The notes beneath the pieces are model-generated. The model did no database searches, was not told the DNA's origin, and saw only the letters and a list, made by a program, of their open reading frames with translations. Both the position numbers and the translations under genes were made by a program. Shown here piece by piece: positions 24,600-34,328 of a stretch of 64,000 bases of DNA. The DNA lies in assembly GCF_018502485.1 (NCBI RefSeq), contig NZ_CP075546.1. One strand, written 5' to 3'. The stretch comes from Methanospirillum purgamenti (GTDB lineage Archaea; Halobacteriota; Methanomicrobia; Methanomicrobiales; Methanospirillaceae). Every line of letters starts with the position of its first letter. Within the stretch, counting starts at the first letter, position 1.

Positions 24600-25919
24600 A
24601 TGAAGGATCATAATGGGGTAGATAAAAAAATTAGAATACTATTTATTCTGGGCATAATGCTTCTTTGTCCATGTATCGCGGCCGGTTCAGACTTGATCTC
24701 ACCGGTCGTGTTCGAATCCGGATATTACAATACTACAGAATCAGGAGGTATTCCAGCGTCAGATGGCGTACTGGCTGATTCACTCACACCTCCGGTTGCT
24801 ATCTTCTCTATTTCTCAGTCATCCGGACCGGTTCCTTTGAAAATTCAGTTTACTGATCATTCAACAGGAAATCCAACACAATGGGGATGGTATTTTGGTG
24901 ATGGCGGAACTTCCAATGATCAAAATCCTGAACACATCTATACTACTCCCGGTGTTTATCCGGTTGGATTCCTTGTCGCTAACAGTGCGGGATATAACAA
25001 AACGTTTGTACCAGGCCTGATTCAGGTGCAAAATCCAGTTCCTGCACCAACTCAGGTTCCATCTCCAGGTACATACCCGCCAACAGCATCATTCATGGGA
25101 TCACCAACTACCGGGCCGGTTCCGCTCACCATCCTGTTCATTGATACATCAACAGATAAACCTGTATCATGGGGTTGGTATTTTGGTGACGGCAGTTATT
25201 CACCCAGGCAACATCCGTATCATACGTATACCCGTCCGGGAGTATACCCGGTATCACTCACCGCTTCGAATGCAGGAGGATCTGATACCTTCATTGCGGA
25301 GAATTATATCGTTGCAACAACTCCGGTCCCGACACCAACGCCACGACCAACGATTAAACCGCCCTGTCCTCTGATTCTGTCCCAATCGGTAGAAGTGACA
25401 GATCCTTCCTTACCGGTGGCGAAATTCAGTGCAGAAACCATTGAAGCATCAGATATTTTCACGGTACGGTTTATTGACGAATCTCTCGGAGATCCGACAT
25501 TCCGACTCTGGTACTTCGATGATGGCAGCTATTCAACTGATACCAATCCGGTGTATACCTACACCGACCCCGGAACACACCAGGTGTCACTCATGGTGGT
25601 AAATGATGCCGGTTCCAGCACGATCTCCGGAATGGTTGAGGTCAATACAGGAAAAACCGGTGCAGGAGGAGACGCAAATCTCACTCTCCCATCTTTTTCG
25701 AGGAGTACTCCTCTCTCACCCGGATTTGCCAAGTTGGTGGCTGAAAATCCAGACTCCTGGTCCTGGATCTTTGAGGGATGGAATAAGTCAGCAAATATTG
25801 TCCCTCACCCGAATCTGACACCCGGTGGGATATCTGCATCGAAAGATTTTGGGAAAAATACAGGAGAGAGTATGGCCCTCAAAGAAGGGATAATCAAGGG
25901 TGGTCTGGGCGGTCTGTAA
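24600..25919 (+). CDS. Secreted protein with three PKD domains
   Basis: 439 residues. A signal peptide (ILFILGIMLLCPCIAAGS) is followed by three PKD (polycystic kidney disease) Ig-like domains at about 60-145, 158-240 and 270-350, each with the hallmark W-Y-F-G/D-D-G and YTxPGVYPVxL patterns, joined by Pro/Thr-rich linkers (PVPTPTPRPTIKPP). The C-terminal 80 residues show no recognised fold and no clear membrane anchor or sorting signal. PKD arrays are common in surface proteins of this order and mediate protein-protein or sugar contact outside the cell. Single gene behind its own promoter. Confidence 0.85.
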   Translation: MKDHNGVDKKIRILFILGIMLLCPCIAAGSDLISPVVFESGYYNTTESGGIPASDGVLADSLTPPVAIFSISQSSGPVPLKIQFTDHSTGNPTQWGWYFGDGGTSNDQNPEHIYTTPGVYPVGFLVANSAGYNKTFVPGLIQVQNPVPAPTQVPSPGTYPPTASFMGSPTTGPVPLTILFIDTSTDKPVSWGWYFGDGSYSPRQHPYHTYTRPGVYPVSLTASNAGGSDTFIAENYIVATTPVPTPTPRPTIKPPCPLILSQSVEVTDPSLPVAKFSAETIEASDIFTVRFIDESLGDPTFRLWYFDDGSYSTDTNPVYTYTDPGTHQVSLMVVNDAGSSTISGMVEVNTGKTGAGGDANLTLPSFSRSTPLSPGFAKLVAENPDSWSWIFEGWNKSANIVPHPNLTPGGISASKDFGKNTGESMALKEGIIKGGLGGL

Positions 25920-26071
25920 AAAGGGGGTATTCTGGATTGTGAAGGGTAGGTAAATCCTTGTTTTTTAAAAGTGAATATTAATTTCTATAAATTCGATGCT
26001 CTTTTCCTTCGTTTTTTGATGCATAATCTTCATATACTTTTTAATGACTGTATATCTATGAGGCAGGGTAG

Positions 26072-28111
26072 ATGATTCAACTAGATGATCTGACAATAAG
26101 TAAAAAATTGTTGATTCTCGTTATTGTGGGAATCTTAGCGATAATTGTGGTTGGTTGTATCGGAATATTCAGTACACAACAAATAAACGGGCAATTGGGT
26201 GAGTTATATCAAAATAAATATGCCCATTCAGTTCTGGCACTTGAAGCGTATTCTGACATGATGAGCTTTGCAGTCGGTGGATACATGCTCACCCTGGAGC
26301 CTGATCCGGTAAAAAAAGTCGCCATTCAGGATGCGAATCAATTGCCATATGTCGCCTCTTTCAAAGAAAAACTGGCAGAATATGAATCTATTCCAATGAA
26401 TGAGGACGAAACAGCAGTTTTTACTGATCTCAAACAGGCGTCAACAGAATATTTCGATCTTGCACAACAGACCAATGACTTAAATTTTGCCGGAAAAGTC
26501 GAAGAATCAACAAAATTGAGAACCGAAGTATTAGTTCCGACACGTCAGAAAACCTATGATGGATTAGCGAAATTAATAGAACTCAATACCCAGAGTGCAA
26601 ACCAATATTATCTGGATGCAGAGGCTGGTTATCAGTCAATCGTTCTGATCACGGTCATTATTACCATTATCTGTGCGATTATTCTCCTGCTCATTTCATG
26701 GCTCATCATTCGAAATCTTACCCGAAGAATCAATATGCTCATTACTGGTATGGGTGAAGTTGGAGCAGGAAACCTGTCACACCGGATAGCTCTGACCGGA
26801 AAGGATGAAATTACCCAAATTGGTTCCTCATTTGATTCGATGGCAGTAAATCTTGAGAAGCAATCCCATGAGATTAACCGGAATATTGAGAGATCAAAAC
26901 AGGCCAATACAGCGATAATGAATGTAGCAAACGCGATTAAGAGCGGTAACATTGATGCAACCATCAATACCTCTGAACATGAAGGGGAATTTCTTGTAAC
27001 AGTCCAAAGTGTCAATGACCTTATCAGTGCATTCGTTCATCCGCTTCAAGAGGCAATGAACATCGTCAATAAGTTTGCTGCCGGAAATTTTGCCGCCAGA
27101 TATGATTCGAAATCACAGGTAAAAGGCGACTTTGAGAAATTTAAAAATGCTCTCGATAACAGCGGAATGAGTGTATCCGGAGCAATAAATGGTGTCAAGA
27201 AAGAGGTGAATACCTTAAGTGGTGTGATGGAAGAGACAAATGCAGGTGCTGAGGAAGTCACCAGTACTATCACCATGCTTGCACAGAACTCTTCATCGGT
27301 TAGCATGCTCGCGGAACGAAACAGCAGTAGTATATCTCAGGTTCTTTCTGCTATGGATGATCTTTCTAAAGCTGTTGGGGCTGTTGCATCATCTGCAGAG
27401 GAAGCATCAGAAAAAGCAATGCACACCGTGGATCTTTCAAAGAAGGGTCTTAACCTGGCCGGAAAAGCTGAGACCGGTATGAATGGAATAATGGTCTCAT
27501 TTGAGGATACAGGAAACAATATCCAAGACATCAATAATCAGATGGAGGAGATTGGTAAGATTGTGGACATCATTACCGGAATATCAGAACAGACCGGTCT
27601 TCTTGCCCTTAATGCAGCAATAGAGGCTGCCCGTGCTGGAGAAGCAGGCATGGGTTTTGCTGTTGTTGCCGATGAAGTCAAATCACTTGCCCTGGAATCT
27701 CAAAAATCCGCAGAAAATATTGCAACCATCATTGGTAACCTGCAAAAGAAATCTCAGGTGGTTTCTGATTCCATGACTGAATCGCTCAGTGAAGTAAAGA
27801 GTGGAAATGAGGCGGTACGAGAAACATTGGGTGTTTTTAATGAGATTGTACAGGCGATCAATGTTATTTACGAACAGCTTGCAGAGGGAGCCAGTGCCTC
27901 TGAGGAACAGGCTGCTGCAGTTGAGGAAATAACTGCAAGTGTCCATGAGATTGAGACCCTGGTTCAGCAGACAGCGAAAGAGGCTGTTGATTCAGCAGCA
28001 GCCACGCAGGAAGTGACTGCATCCATAGATCAGATCTCACGTGCTATCTCCGAAGCAACTGCATCTGTTCAACGTATCGCAGCAGAAATGGGCCAATTTA
28101 TGGTCTCATAA
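26072..28111 (+). CDS. Methyl-accepting chemotaxis protein with four-helix sensor
   Basis: 679 residues. TM1 at 14-34, an extracytoplasmic helical sensor of about 155 residues like the 4HB_MCP domain, TM2 at about 190-213, a HAMP segment (RNLTRRINMLITGMGEVGAG), a second HAMP-like/linker stretch, and the cytoplasmic coiled-coil with the signalling hairpin EQTGLLALNAAIEAARAGEA at 510-530. It signals to CheA/CheW, which are not in the window; Methanospirillum-type cells swim by archaella. The ligand is unknown. The loop hairpin has EQTG where most receptors have EQTN, a conservative change. Confidence 0.9.
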   Translation: MIQLDDLTISKKLLILVIVGILAIIVVGCIGIFSTQQINGQLGELYQNKYAHSVLALEAYSDMMSFAVGGYMLTLEPDPVKKVAIQDANQLPYVASFKEKLAEYESIPMNEDETAVFTDLKQASTEYFDLAQQTNDLNFAGKVEESTKLRTEVLVPTRQKTYDGLAKLIELNTQSANQYYLDAEAGYQSIVLITVIITIICAIILLLISWLIIRNLTRRINMLITGMGEVGAGNLSHRIALTGKDEITQIGSSFDSMAVNLEKQSHEINRNIERSKQANTAIMNVANAIKSGNIDATINTSEHEGEFLVTVQSVNDLISAFVHPLQEAMNIVNKFAAGNFAARYDSKSQVKGDFEKFKNALDNSGMSVSGAINGVKKEVNTLSGVMEETNAGAEEVTSTITMLAQNSSSVSMLAERNSSSISQVLSAMDDLSKAVGAVASSAEEASEKAMHTVDLSKKGLNLAGKAETGMNGIMVSFEDTGNNIQDINNQMEEIGKIVDIITGISEQTGLLALNAAIEAARAGEAGMGFAVVADEVKSLALESQKSAENIATIIGNLQKKSQVVSDSMTESLSEVKSGNEAVRETLGVFNEIVQAINVIYEQLAEGASASEEQAAAVEEITASVHEIETLVQQTAKEAVDSAAATQEVTASIDQISRAISEATASVQRIAAEMGQFMVS

Positions 28112-28146
28112 TTTATTTTTGATACCTATCCCGGTACATTTTTTTT

Positions 28147-29427
28147 ATGAGTATTCCCATTACGGACAATAATAGAAATAGCCTGACCAATCCGGTACTT
28201 GATAATCCATTTGAACTGACCCTTGGAACAGTCATCCTGGTCGTCTTTGGGATGTTCATGCTTCTCTTCGGTCTGCTCAGGTTCAGAATTCAGACTGGTG
28301 AATTGCCATATAATCCGGATAGTGCCTATGGACTCTTGCTTGTTCTGTGTTCCATTCAGATGATAACACTGGGAAAAACCCCATTTGGAACATTCCATCG
28401 TAACTGGATACTCATCATTCTTGGATTCTCAACCGCCATCCTTGGGACCGGTGCATGTTTTATTCCCGGGTTTCTGGCTGGGATAATCCCAGAATTGGTT
28501 GGTATCCTCATGATAACCGGAGGGTTTGTACTGTTTCTCCATCTGCTCTTCTCAAAAGGAAGGGCACAGGAGTGGATAAGGGTTCCAGGAATACTACAAC
28601 ATCTCACCTTCGCCTGTGGATTTGTATACCTGACAGAGATTCTGTTTGGTCTTGTGATTCTTTTCCCCTGGTTTTTATCAGGTGTTTCTGCCAGTCTGCT
28701 CTCTTTGGTCTTTAGTGTCAGTCTCTTTTATCTTGCATGGTGTATTCAGAAAGTCTCATTGGTCTATCCTCAGAAAGAAACTGCAGACCAGACTAATTCT
28801 TCAGTTTCTCATAGTAAAAAACGTCTTTTTCAGGTGCTCTTTTTAGAGGAAGTTCCCCTCTCTATTCCGGTTTCATTCCTTCTTCTGCTTGGAGTTATCT
28901 TTACCGAATGTGCAGTCCTTCTCATCCCGGTAAGTCAGGGGCTGTATCCGTTCTCCCGTGACAGTCAGTTTGGTCTGCTCATGGTAATCATGGCAATTCA
29001 GGTGCTGGCACTTGGAAAAACACCGCTGGGTGTGTATAAACGATCCTGGATCCTGATCCTTATCGGTCTTGTCGTCGTCTCACTTGGCATATATTCCTGT
29101 ATCATTCCAGGACTTTTGACCGGCTGGATGTTTTTCAGCTTGGGTATCTGGAATGTGATAACCGGAAGCACCGGTCTTGGAAAGATACTTCATCCGGTTG
29201 TTCGTACCATACAAAGCCCTCCGGATGACCTGGTTTTTCCATCTCCTGCAAAGAAAAAACTTCTTCGAATGGTGATTATCCTTCACCTCTTAACAATACT
29301 ATTTGGAATAAACCTGATTATCCCTGGGTTTATCCCCGGAGAGATAGTTCTTGGGAATCTTTTCATTCTGGGAATTCTTTTAATACTCCTGGCAGGTATG
29401 GTGGGAAATGTACCGACAACCGTGTGA
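28147..29427 (+). CDS. Multi-spanning membrane protein with an internal duplication
   Basis: 426 residues with about ten to twelve hydrophobic helices. The two halves repeat: YGLLLVLCSIQMITLGKTPF plus HRNWILIILGF and CFIPGFLAG in the first, FGLLMVIMAIQVLALGKTPL plus KRSWILILIGL and CIIPGLLTG in the second. Each unit looks like a three-to-four-helix bundle with the signature LGKTP(F/L)G. A third shorter copy may end the protein. No transporter family is recognised. It follows the chemoreceptor by 35 bp on the same strand and may be co-transcribed. The duplicated architecture resembles carriers, but no function is claimed. Confidence 0.6.
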   Translation: MSIPITDNNRNSLTNPVLDNPFELTLGTVILVVFGMFMLLFGLLRFRIQTGELPYNPDSAYGLLLVLCSIQMITLGKTPFGTFHRNWILIILGFSTAILGTGACFIPGFLAGIIPELVGILMITGGFVLFLHLLFSKGRAQEWIRVPGILQHLTFACGFVYLTEILFGLVILFPWFLSGVSASLLSLVFSVSLFYLAWCIQKVSLVYPQKETADQTNSSVSHSKKRLFQVLFLEEVPLSIPVSFLLLLGVIFTECAVLLIPVSQGLYPFSRDSQFGLLMVIMAIQVLALGKTPLGVYKRSWILILIGLVVVSLGIYSCIIPGLLTGWMFFSLGIWNVITGSTGLGKILHPVVRTIQSPPDDLVFPSPAKKKLLRMVIILHLLTILFGINLIIPGFIPGEIVLGNLFILGILLILLAGMVGNVPTTV

Positions 29428-29531
29428 AGAGAATCGAATACCTTAACCTGTGTTGAAAAAAATTAGTTCAATGATCACATGTCCGCATCTTTGGGATAGC
29501 AGGCATTCTCTTTGTGAAATGAGGCAGTATC

Positions 29532-30323
29532 ATGACAGATCAAACCAATGTAAACTCCCTTTTTGGAGAGATTGGAGATGACAAAGCGTTCAGGGAACGG
29601 TATGGTGAACAGATCGGTGCTGGAATGGCTGCCGTAATCTATGCCCGGGATGGCGTTGCAGCAAAGGTATTTCGGGATAACCAGCCGCCCAGACAGGCAT
29701 TTCAGGAGGCGTACACCATGGCAGTCATCAATGAACTGGGTATTCCTGCTCCGAAGGTGTATGGCGTTGAGACCTTCAGTAACCGGACCGTACTGCTTAT
29801 GGATCTGGTCAAAGGGATCTCACTCCTTGATGTCATGATCAAAGACAGAAGTAAGGTCGCGGAATGTATGGACACAGTCGTAAAACTTCAGGCCGCTCTG
29901 CATCAGGTGAAATTTACCGATTTTCGTCCTCTCAAAATGATGCAGCAGGGAATGATTACCGCAAGTCCCGGATTATCACCTGAAGAAAAAGAACGTCTTA
30001 TCGGAATGCTTCCTTCGCTTCCTGATGATATCATTCTCTGTCATGGCGATTTCCATGGAGGGAACATACTCTGTGATGGGGATTCATGTATGATTATTGA
30101 CTGGGCAGAGGTCTCCTGTGGCTGTCCTGCAGCCGATGCATGTAGAAGTTACATGGATTATTACATAGCCAGGCAGGGACTTGAGGATCTTTATCTGGAT
30201 AAATACTGTGCTGCAACAGGGAGAACACGGGATGAGGTTCTGACCTGGCTTCCGGTAGTCGCTGGTTCAGTCTATGGATATCTCTCCCTGGAAGCGCAAA
30301 AGATAGTCCGTCCACTCTTCTGA
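29532..30323 (+). CDS. Aminoglycoside phosphotransferase (APH)-like kinase
   Basis: 263 residues with a protein-kinase-like fold. N-lobe with GAGMAAVIYARDG as glycine loop and AAKVF as the ATP-contacting lysine region; catalytic loop HGDFHGGNILCDG (HxDxxxxN) and metal-binding IIDWAEVSCG. The family phosphorylates small molecules such as aminoglycosides, choline, homoserine or sugars; the substrate here cannot be told, and antibiotic resistance is unlikely for a methanogen gene. Alone between the membrane protein and the second chemoreceptor. Confidence 0.75.
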   Translation: MTDQTNVNSLFGEIGDDKAFRERYGEQIGAGMAAVIYARDGVAAKVFRDNQPPRQAFQEAYTMAVINELGIPAPKVYGVETFSNRTVLLMDLVKGISLLDVMIKDRSKVAECMDTVVKLQAALHQVKFTDFRPLKMMQQGMITASPGLSPEEKERLIGMLPSLPDDIILCHGDFHGGNILCDGDSCMIIDWAEVSCGCPAADACRSYMDYYIARQGLEDLYLDKYCAATGRTRDEVLTWLPVVAGSVYGYLSLEAQKIVRPLF

Positions 30324-30696
30324 TGAGTAGGATGACCCGATCACGAAAAAACTAATTTTTTCAGCACGTATTGTATTCTTCTCATCTTCCTGCTTCAACT
30401 TTTTTAAAAATGCAGTATAATTCAACGAATTCAGTATTTTAAAAGAAGACACAGATATAAAATTGTAAAACTTCCTTAATACTCGAATTTTGCTCCAGAA
30501 ACAATGATGGGTAATGCTTATTGAGATCTCTTTTTTCATCTGTCAGGAACCAAATCGCTGCCCTACAAAAATAATCCTTGTTTCATAATCCGATTAATAT
30601 CATATATAATAAATATTTGCCATGCGTTATGGTGATTAATAGTGTGGTGCAGGGGAATCAAACACGCGAAGATAATATGGTACCGTGGGGAACATC
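30324..30696 (+). promoter_or_regulatory. Intergenic region with chemoreceptor promoter
   Basis: About 370 bp without a credible gene. The T tract at 30354-30360 probably ends the kinase message. ATATATAATAAATA at about 30602-30615 is a candidate TATA element for the chemoreceptor beginning at 30697, giving a leader of some 55 nt. Nothing else is recognised. Confidence 0.4.
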
Positions 30697-33117
30697 ATGC
30701 AAAACAAATTAAAAAAATGGATCGATAATGCAACAATCGGGCAGAAAATTATTCTCATTTGTCTGATTCTGGTTACCATTCCGACCATCGTGCTTGGGTA
30801 TGTAGCGTACTCAAGTGCTGAAACGACAATCACAGATGATATCCGGATGAGTCTTGAGATGCAGACAGCGGATATCACCGAAGAGACGAAAACAGTCTTT
30901 GATCTGACTCAGGTCAAGGTAAATAGTGATCTGAATGTCCTTCGTGAGCTCTTTTACGAAAAAGGAAAACCTTCGATAGTCAATGACGAACTCATTCTTG
31001 GTTCTTCCTATAAGGTGAATAACAATTTTGAGATAGTGGATGAAGTCCAGTCTCTTCTGGGAGGGGCAGCAACAGTATTTCAGAAGAAAGGAAACCAGGC
31101 CATCCGGATATCAACCAATGTAATTGGAGATGATGGAAAACGGGCAATTGGAACTCCGGTTTCAGATGCAGTGTATGATGCGGTCATCAATAAAGGACAG
31201 ACCTATTATGGAACTGCAAATGTTGTTGGAAAGAATTACATTACCGCTTATGAGCCGATAAAAGATAACTCAGGAAATATTATTGGTATCCTCTTTGTCG
31301 GTGTTGAAGAGGCCACAACTATCGGTCTTCTGCAGGAACAGATCAGGAACAAAAAGATCGGTGAACATGGGTACATGTATATCCTGGATAGCAAAGGAAA
31401 ACTGCTCCTTCACCCATCTCTGGAAGGTCAGGATATGACCTCGCATGACTTTGTCAAGACAATTCTTGCAGAAAAGAAAGGATACCTGGAATACCCCTGG
31501 CAGGGTACACATAAAATCGCTGCATATGATTACTTTGAGCCATTTGACTGGATCATCGTTGCCAGTAGTGATCTCTCTGACTTTACCGGACCACTTGATA
31601 CCATTCGAAACACTATCATCCTCGTTGTTGTTCTTGGAATCATTGCTGGGACCCTGGTGTCGTTAGCATTTGGTCGCTCAATATCACGCAGAATGGATGA
31701 ACTGGTCAAGGTAGCCCATCAGATCCAGCATGGGAATCTCTCGGTGAGCATTGCTGAATCACAAAGTAAAGATGAAATCTCAATTCTAGGGAAAGCCTTT
31801 GCAGAGGTTGTATCAACCTTCCAACTCTTCAGGGATGAGGTCCGGACCTTAAGTTCTGCAGCATCATCTGGAAACCTGAACGTCAGGGGAGATGTCAGTA
31901 AATTCCAGGGAGATTATGCGGTTATCATTGACGGAGTAAATGAGACCGTAGATGCCATGGCCGTTCCCCTGCAGGAAGCCATGAATCTGTGTGGAAAATA
32001 TGCCACTGGTGACTTCCAGGCCCGGATGAACCCAAACCTGCACCTGGAAGGGGAGTTTATTGAGTTCAAAGATGCTCTGAACACCATCGGTGTGGATCTT
32101 TCCCATGCCCTGACCGCCGTCCGTGATCACATGACTATCTTATCTGGTCAGGTGAATGAGATCACAAATAAGGTCAACGAGGTTACCCGTGAAACCGATG
32201 TTGCACACAAAAGCATTGAAGATGTCTCTGAAGGTGTCGGTCAGGTCGCCCGGATTGCATCGGCAGTGAATGACCTTGCAGATAAGAGTGGTATGAATAC
32301 CCAGCAGATCCTCGCAGCCATGCAGGATCTTGCCACAACCGTCTCGTCAGTTGCGGCAAAAATGGAGCAGGTGTCTGTTCTTACAAACACTGCTGCAGAA
32401 CTCTCTGAGAATGGTAAGAAAGCAGCTGGCGAGGCAGAGACTGGTATGAAGGACATCATGCAGGCATCCTCTACAATCAATGAGATGAACCAGGAGATCA
32501 GTCAGCAGATGGGGGAGATCGGTCGTATCGTGGATATCATAAGTTCCATTGCCGAAGAGACCAACCTTCTGGCCCTGAACGCTGCAATCGAGGCTGCACG
32601 GGCAGGAGAAGCCGGTCTTGGGTTTGCTGTTGTGGCATCAGAAGTCAAGGAACTTGCAAATGAATCCCAGAAGTCAGCAGAACATATTGCAGGCATTATA
32701 TCCGGACTTCAGAAAAAATCAGGGGCCATGGCCGCAGCTGTTGGGAAGTCCCTGACCGAGATTGAGAGCGGGAATGTTGCGGTCAATGAAACCCTCGATA
32801 TCTTTAATGAGATCGTGACTTCCATCTCGGTCATCAATGCAAACATGAGTGAGGTTGCCGCTGCAAGTGAGCAGCAGGCCGCATCTGTTGAGGAAGTAAC
32901 CGCAACGGTAAATGAATTCAGTGACATGGTAACCCAGACCGCGAAAGAGTCAGTAGGCCTGGCTGCTGCAAGTGAAGAGTCATCAGCCGCAGTAGACCAG
33001 ATTACTCATATGGTCTCCCAGGTAAATTCCTCCATGGAAGAAATTCATGTAGTAACAGATCAGGCTCATGAAACGGTGCAGCGGATTCATGATGAGATGG
33101 ACCAGTTTAAGGTTTGA
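30697..33117 (+). CDS. Methyl-accepting chemotaxis protein with Cache sensor
   Basis: 806 residues from ATG 30697 (an in-frame GTG at 30685 has no ribosome site). TM1 at about 14-36; an extracytoplasmic sensor of some 250 residues of the single/double Cache kind (AVYDAVINKGQTYYGTANVV is the pattern, and GKNYITAYEPIKDNSGNIIG, then KIGEHGYMYILDSKGKLLLH); TM2 near 305-328; HAMP (SISRRMDELVKVAHQIQHGN); and a signalling domain with EETNLLALNAAIEAARAGEA. Cache sensors bind organic acids, amino acids and similar small molecules. Its signalling part is close to the receptor at 26072 but the sensor is unrelated. Confidence 0.92.
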   Translation: MQNKLKKWIDNATIGQKIILICLILVTIPTIVLGYVAYSSAETTITDDIRMSLEMQTADITEETKTVFDLTQVKVNSDLNVLRELFYEKGKPSIVNDELILGSSYKVNNNFEIVDEVQSLLGGAATVFQKKGNQAIRISTNVIGDDGKRAIGTPVSDAVYDAVINKGQTYYGTANVVGKNYITAYEPIKDNSGNIIGILFVGVEEATTIGLLQEQIRNKKIGEHGYMYILDSKGKLLLHPSLEGQDMTSHDFVKTILAEKKGYLEYPWQGTHKIAAYDYFEPFDWIIVASSDLSDFTGPLDTIRNTIILVVVLGIIAGTLVSLAFGRSISRRMDELVKVAHQIQHGNLSVSIAESQSKDEISILGKAFAEVVSTFQLFRDEVRTLSSAASSGNLNVRGDVSKFQGDYAVIIDGVNETVDAMAVPLQEAMNLCGKYATGDFQARMNPNLHLEGEFIEFKDALNTIGVDLSHALTAVRDHMTILSGQVNEITNKVNEVTRETDVAHKSIEDVSEGVGQVARIASAVNDLADKSGMNTQQILAAMQDLATTVSSVAAKMEQVSVLTNTAAELSENGKKAAGEAETGMKDIMQASSTINEMNQEISQQMGEIGRIVDIISSIAEETNLLALNAAIEAARAGEAGLGFAVVASEVKELANESQKSAEHIAGIISGLQKKSGAMAAAVGKSLTEIESGNVAVNETLDIFNEIVTSISVINANMSEVAAASEQQAASVEEVTATVNEFSDMVTQTAKESVGLAAASEESSAAVDQITHMVSQVNSSMEEIHVVTDQAHETVQRIHDEMDQFKV

Positions 33118-33179
33118 TCCCCCTTTCCCTCTTTTCGTTCCTAAACATCTATGAATTCTGATGGCTAACGTGTACCACC

Positions 33180-34328
33180 ATGTTTGCACAACGGATCGAG
33201 AATCTTCCCCCCTATTTATTTGCCCGTATAGATGAGATGAAAGCAAAGAAAAGGGCAGAAGGGGTTGATGTTATCGACCTTGGAGTCGGCGACCCTGATC
33301 TTCCTACTCCGCCCCATATTGTCGATGCTCTCATTGATGCAGCAAAAAATCCGGACAATCATCATTATCCGTCCTATCTGGGCATGGCAGCATACCGCCA
33401 GGCTGTCGCGGGCTGGTACAATAAGCGGTTTGGTGTTGATGTAGATCCCAACTCACAGGTCATCTCCCTGATGGGTTCAAAGGACGGGGTTGCCCATATC
33501 CCTGAAGCTCTCGTCGGTCCGGGAGATTATGTTCTGGTTCCAAGTCCCGGGTATCCGGTCTATAGCACAGGAGCCCTCTTTGCTGAAGCAAAAACTCATG
33601 AGATGCCCCTTCTCAAAGAGAATGGGTTTCTCCCTGATCTTGATGCTATTCCGAAGGATGTTGCAAAGAAAGCAAAACTCATGTGGATTAACTATCCGAA
33701 TAATCCAACATCAGCCATTGCACCCCCCTCATTCTACCAGGAGGTTGTAGAATTTGCACGGGAACATGGTATTGTGGTTGTCAGTGACAATGCCTACTCT
33801 GAAATCTCCTTTGATGGATACAAGGCACCGTCTTTTCTTGAGACCGACGGAGCAGATGAGATAGGTATTGAGATGCACTCCCTGTCAAAGACCTACAATA
33901 TGACCGGATGGCGGATAGGAATGGCAGTCGGAAATAAGGAGGTTATCCGCGGTCTTGGTATTGTAAAAACCAATATTGATTCAGGGGTATTTAATCCGGT
34001 TCAGTATGCAGCAATAGCGGCTCTTCAGGGTCCCCAGGATTGTGTTGCAGAGGCATGTAAGGTCTACCAGGAACGGCGTGATGTGTTGGTTAGTGGCCTT
34101 ACCAAGCTTGGATTTGATGTTACCACTCCAAAGGCAACCTTCTATGTCTGGATGAGTGTTCCTGATAGCATCTCATTTGCAGCAAAGATGCTTGATGAGA
34201 CCGGAATTGTTGTAACTCCCGGTGTCGGCTTTGGAAAATCCGGAGAAGGCTATGTCAGATTCGCAATTACCCGCTCTGTTGACCGTATAAAAGAGGCAGT
34301 GGACCGGATGGGAGAGGTGAAATGGTGA
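33180..34328 (+). CDS. dapL: LL-diaminopimelate aminotransferase
   Basis: PLP-dependent fold-type-I aminotransferase converting tetrahydrodipicolinate directly to LL-diaminopimelate in lysine synthesis. 382 residues: VGDPDLPTPPHIVDAL near the N-terminus, GSKDGVAHIPEAL, NYPNNPTSA, DNAYSEI and the Schiff-base lysine K237 in SLSKTYNMTGWRIG. The SKDG...NYPNNPT pattern and the adjacent lysA gene support DapL over a generic aspartate aminotransferase, though the split between the two cannot be proven by eye. Its stop overlaps the lysA start by 7 bp, so the two are translationally coupled. Confidence 0.85.
   Translation: MFAQRIENLPPYLFARIDEMKAKKRAEGVDVIDLGVGDPDLPTPPHIVDALIDAAKNPDNHHYPSYLGMAAYRQAVAGWYNKRFGVDVDPNSQVISLMGSKDGVAHIPEALVGPGDYVLVPSPGYPVYSTGALFAEAKTHEMPLLKENGFLPDLDAIPKDVAKKAKLMWINYPNNPTSAIAPPSFYQEVVEFAREHGIVVVSDNAYSEISFDGYKAPSFLETDGADEIGIEMHSLSKTYNMTGWRIGMAVGNKEVIRGLGIVKTNIDSGVFNPVQYAAIAALQGPQDCVAEACKVYQERRDVLVSGLTKLGFDVTTPKATFYVWMSVPDSISFAAKMLDETGIVVTPGVGFGKSGEGYVRFAITRSVDRIKEAVDRMGEVKW

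Noticed and set aside
24706..24722. Second T-loop-like TTCGAATCC in the PKD gene
   Set aside because: It is in-frame coding sequence (VFESGYY) directly after the signal peptide; no acceptor end or CCA follows.
30267..30539. 90-codon minus-strand frame between the kinase and the chemoreceptor
   Set aside because: Overlaps the kinase 3' end antisense, Lys/Phe/Ser-rich as expected from AT-rich intergenic DNA.
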